Source: an uncultured Flavobacteriaceae bacterium
Lineage (GTDB): Bacteria > Bacteroidota > Bacteroidia > Flavobacteriales > Flavobacteriaceae
NCBI GenBank assembly: GCA_913043275.1
Contig: CAJWLL010000017.1
Location: 1-38,684 of the forward strand
Length of the DNA stretch: 38,684 bases
Direction: 5' to 3'
This document shows, piece by piece, positions 36,333 through 38,684 of this stretch (positions within the stretch are counted from its first letter, which is position 1; every line of letters begins with the position of its first letter). A program made the translations under genes and the position numbers. The notes beneath the pieces were generated by a model, which saw only the letters and a list, made by a program, of their open reading frames with translations, was not told the DNA's origin and did not search any database.

Positions 36333-37487
36333 ATGAATAAAGAACTAATTGATGTTGTTGAAATAAGAACTAGAGAAGATCTTAGAAGGTTTATAGATTT
36401 CACCTTTACTCTTTATTCTCAATACCCTCAGTGGACACCCCCAATAATTGAAGAAGAAATTGATACTTTAGACGTGACAAAAAACCCAGTCTTCAAAAAT
36501 GCAAAAGCTCATTATTTCCTAGCCTTTAAAAAGGGTGAAATTGTAGGAAGGATTGCTGTGATGATCAACTGGATTGAGGTAAAAAAACTAAAAAAGAAAA
36601 AAGTTCGTTTTGGTTGGTTTGATGTAATTAACGATATCAATGTCACCAAAGCTTTGATGGAAAAAGTACATGCTATTGGGTTTGAAAATGAAATGGAATT
36701 CATTGAAGGCCCTGTTGGCTTCTCGAATATGGACAAAGCAGGAATGCTGGTAAAAGGTTTTGAAGAAAGTAACACCATGATTACATGGTACAACGCACCT
36801 TATTACTATCAACATTTCAAAAAGCTGGGATATGAGGATCTCGCAGTTTGGGTAGAATATGAAATTACTTTAAGCTCTTTCGAAGAATCACCAAGTAAAA
36901 TTAAAAAGTTTTCGGATTTGATACTTAAACGTTATGAATTAAAAACACTTAATTTTAAGTCTAAAAAGCAGATTACCCCATACATTGAAAAAATGTTTTT
37001 TTTACTAGAGGAAACTTATGGAAAACTTCAAACTTTCGTGCCAATCCAAGAGGAGCAAATACAGCAGTACAAAAAAAAATATTTCCGTTATATTCATCCT
37101 GAGTTTATTAAATGTATAACCAATTGTAATGACGAACTTGTTGCTTTTTGTATTACAATGCCCTCTTTCACTAGTGCTTTAAAAAAAGCCAATGGTAGAT
37201 TGTTTCCTTTTGGGATATTACATCTCTTTAAAGCCTTATATTTTAATTCTAGAGCTTCATTTTATCTAATTGGTGTACATCCTAAATACCAAAACAAAGG
37301 AGTAACTGCTATAATTTTCAATGAAATGCAAAAAACGTTTAATAAGTTTGGATACAATATAGTAGAAACTAATCCTGAGTTAGAAGAGAATAGCTCGATT
37401 CAAAATCTTTGGAAAAACTATGAGCACCGGCAGCATAAAAAGAGACTTACTGTAACCCAAAAAATAAAAGAGATGTCTACGAAATGA
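36333..37487 (+). CDS. GNAT-like acyltransferase, two-domain
   Basis: The 384-residue protein resembles Bacteroidota proteins annotated as GNAT-family N-acetyltransferases. The N-terminal half has an acetyltransferase-like core (HYFLAFKKGEIVGRIAVMIN). The second half carries the acetyl-CoA pyrophosphate loop region FYLIGVHPKYQNKGVTAIIFNEM (~303-325) and ETNPELEENSSIQNLW, a fit for the final GNAT strands. The acceptor substrate is unknown. It is probably cytoplasmic. It starts 3 bp after the barrel gene stop. Confidence 0.78.
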   Translation: MNKELIDVVEIRTREDLRRFIDFTFTLYSQYPQWTPPIIEEEIDTLDVTKNPVFKNAKAHYFLAFKKGEIVGRIAVMINWIEVKKLKKKKVRFGWFDVINDINVTKALMEKVHAIGFENEMEFIEGPVGFSNMDKAGMLVKGFEESNTMITWYNAPYYYQHFKKLGYEDLAVWVEYEITLSSFEESPSKIKKFSDLILKRYELKTLNFKSKKQITPYIEKMFFLLEETYGKLQTFVPIQEEQIQQYKKKYFRYIHPEFIKCITNCNDELVAFCITMPSFTSALKKANGRLFPFGILHLFKALYFNSRASFYLIGVHPKYQNKGVTAIIFNEMQKTFNKFGYNIVETNPELEENSSIQNLWKNYEHRQHKKRLTVTQKIKEMSTK

Positions 37488-37526
37488 GGTTAAATACTCT
37501 TAAAAGACAATTTATTAATTTAAAAA

Positions 37527-38684
37527 ATGTTTAACCAAGGAACCATCATTGCCAAAGCCTCAGGAGCAGGTAGATCAGCCATCAGTTTATTCAGACTTTC
37601 TGGTAGTGACTCTATTAAAATGGTTTCAAAATGTTTTCAGCTAAAGTCACAAAAAAAACTTGGTGATCAATTAAGTCATACTGTTCATTTGGGCACATTG
37701 CATTACAATGGTGTAACACTGGATGAAGTATTAGTAAGTGTATTTAAAGCCCCTCACTCCTACACTGGAGAAAATGTAGTTGAAATCTCCTGCCATGGAT
37801 CTAACTTTATTCAAGAGGAGATATTGCGCCTTTTTATCTCGAAAGGAGCAAAGCCAGCAAAACCAGGAGAATTTACACTTAGGTCTTTTTTGAATAAAAA
37901 AATAAATCTGAGTCAAGCTGAGGCGGTAGCTGACTTAATTGCATCAGAATCAAAAGCTGCACATGAAGTTGCTATGAATCAAATGAGGGGTGGATACACT
38001 GCAGAGATCGCCCATCTGAGACAAAAACTATTAGATTTTTCTTCTTTGATAACTCTAGAATTGGATTTTGCCGAAGAAAATGTAGAATTTGCTAATCGAA
38101 CTACCTTGACAAATTTGATCCGAGAACTGCGATTAAAAATTAAATCACTTCTCGATTCTTTCAAATACGGCAGTGTTATCAAAAAAGGTGTTCCTGTTGC
38201 TATAGTTGGCAAACCTAATGCTGGTAAATCTTCTCTTCTGAATGCCCTGTTAAAAGAAGATCGTGCTATTGTTTCATCAATTCCTGGAACTACCAGAGAT
38301 ACTATTGAAGACACCTTGACACTCTCAGGTATAGAATTTAGGTTTATAGATACAGCAGGCCTCCGTGAAACCAATGATCAGATTGAAGCGATAGGGGTTG
38401 CCAAAACAAAAGAAAAAGTGACGTTGGCAAAAGTAATGATATATATTTTTGACACCAATAACAACACTTTAGAAGAAATTATAACAGCACTTAATGAATT
38501 TAAAAGAGAAGATCTTATAGTGGTTTTGGTAGAAAATAAAATCGATCTAATCCAAGATGCTGGAGAATCTTTTTTGATGAAAGAATTAAAAGAAGAGCCA
38601 TCTCAGGTTCCAATTGATGCGCTTTGTAGTATTTCTACTTTTGATCCAAAAAAAATAAAGGAGCTTGAAAAAATACTTTACAAT
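37527..38684 (+). CDS. mnmE: tRNA modification GTPase MnmE (3' partial)
   Basis: The frame stays open to the right edge for 386 codons of a usual ~460, so the C-terminal Cys-x-Gly-Lys is missing. The N-terminal tetrahydrofolate-binding domain runs from MFNQGTIIAKASGAGRSAIS with VEISCHGS and GEFTLRSFLNKKINLSQAEA. The G domain follows at ~229 with GKPNAGKSS (G1), GTTRDTIED (G2), DTAGLRET (G3) and NKID (G4). With MnmG it makes the cmnm5U modification at the wobble base of several tRNAs. The N-terminus has two residues more than the usual M-x-x-D-T-I-V start. It lies 39 bp downstream of the GNAT-like gene. Confidence 0.96.
   Translation, partial: MFNQGTIIAKASGAGRSAISLFRLSGSDSIKMVSKCFQLKSQKKLGDQLSHTVHLGTLHYNGVTLDEVLVSVFKAPHSYTGENVVEISCHGSNFIQEEILRLFISKGAKPAKPGEFTLRSFLNKKINLSQAEAVADLIASESKAAHEVAMNQMRGGYTAEIAHLRQKLLDFSSLITLELDFAEENVEFANRTTLTNLIRELRLKIKSLLDSFKYGSVIKKGVPVAIVGKPNAGKSSLLNALLKEDRAIVSSIPGTTRDTIEDTLTLSGIEFRFIDTAGLRETNDQIEAIGVAKTKEKVTLAKVMIYIFDTNNNTLEEIITALNEFKREDLIVVLVENKIDLIQDAGESFLMKELKEEPSQVPIDALCSISTFDPKKIKELEKILYN

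Noticed and set aside
37979-38374. 131-codon minus-strand frame at the right end
   Set aside because: It is the shadow of the mnmE G domain, whose motifs are clear on the plus strand.

Overview
The window is an AT-rich stretch of a Bacteroidota chromosome, most likely a flavobacterium. Three things point there. Start codons lack Shine-Dalgarno sequences, and several genes are preceded by the Bacteroidota promoter pattern (TTTG or TTG, 19-21 nt, TAnnTTTG). The gene families are also typical: fused E1 alpha/beta oxo-acid dehydrogenase, DUF2490, DUF4834, a YbiT-like ABC-F protein with a changed second P-loop, and an M1-peptidase-like protein with an outer-membrane barrel. The genus cannot be fixed from the sequence. 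No transposon, prophage, CRISPR array, tRNA or rRNA was seen. This looks like core chromosome, not an accessory island.

Layout. 1-4358: the 3' part of an M1-peptidase/beta-barrel gene, then a fused TPP-dependent E1 enzyme. 4361-7741: holA, divergent from a small PD-(D/E)XK-like gene that overlaps a family 2 glycosyltransferase, then an OmpA-type lipoprotein ending in a clear intrinsic terminator. 7793-10746: a minus-strand pair, UvrD/PcrA-type helicase and YciO-type protein, coupled by TAATG. 10747-11290: the only long gene-free stretch, with a possible gene remnant. 11291-17586: recG, pheT, an unknown membrane protein and a DUF2490 protein. 17622-22310: ABC-F protein, a thioredoxin-fold lipoprotein, transaldolase-like fsa, a short-chain dehydrogenase and the SRP RNA gene. 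22388-24633: glutaminyl cyclase and hotdog thioesterase (overlapping), then an MBL-fold hydrolase. 24689-31068: a conserved protein of unknown function, Bcp peroxiredoxin, an endonuclease III without its iron-sulfur cysteines, a small basic ORF, an ECF-like sigma factor and uvrA. 31065-35171: a minus-strand operon of DUF4834 protein, YfhO-like membrane protein and flippase. 35286-38684: a beta-barrel protein, a GNAT-like protein and the 5' part of mnmE.

How the genes work together. DNA maintenance (holA, uvrD-type helicase, recG, nth, uvrA) and translation or RNA modification (pheT, mnmE, SRP RNA, ABC-F) dominate. Cell-envelope genes (OmpA lipoprotein, glycosyltransferase, flippase, YfhO, barrels) are interspersed. 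Packing is very tight: convergent neighbours often end within 2-4 bp or share the tetranucleotide TTAA as both stop codons.

No clearly new multi-gene system was found. The best leads are a possible three-way-junction leader on the sigma-factor mRNA, an unlisted 44-residue basic ORF beside it, an endonuclease III with a single cysteine, and a reciprocal Asp/Asn exchange in the TPP motif of the fused E1 enzyme.
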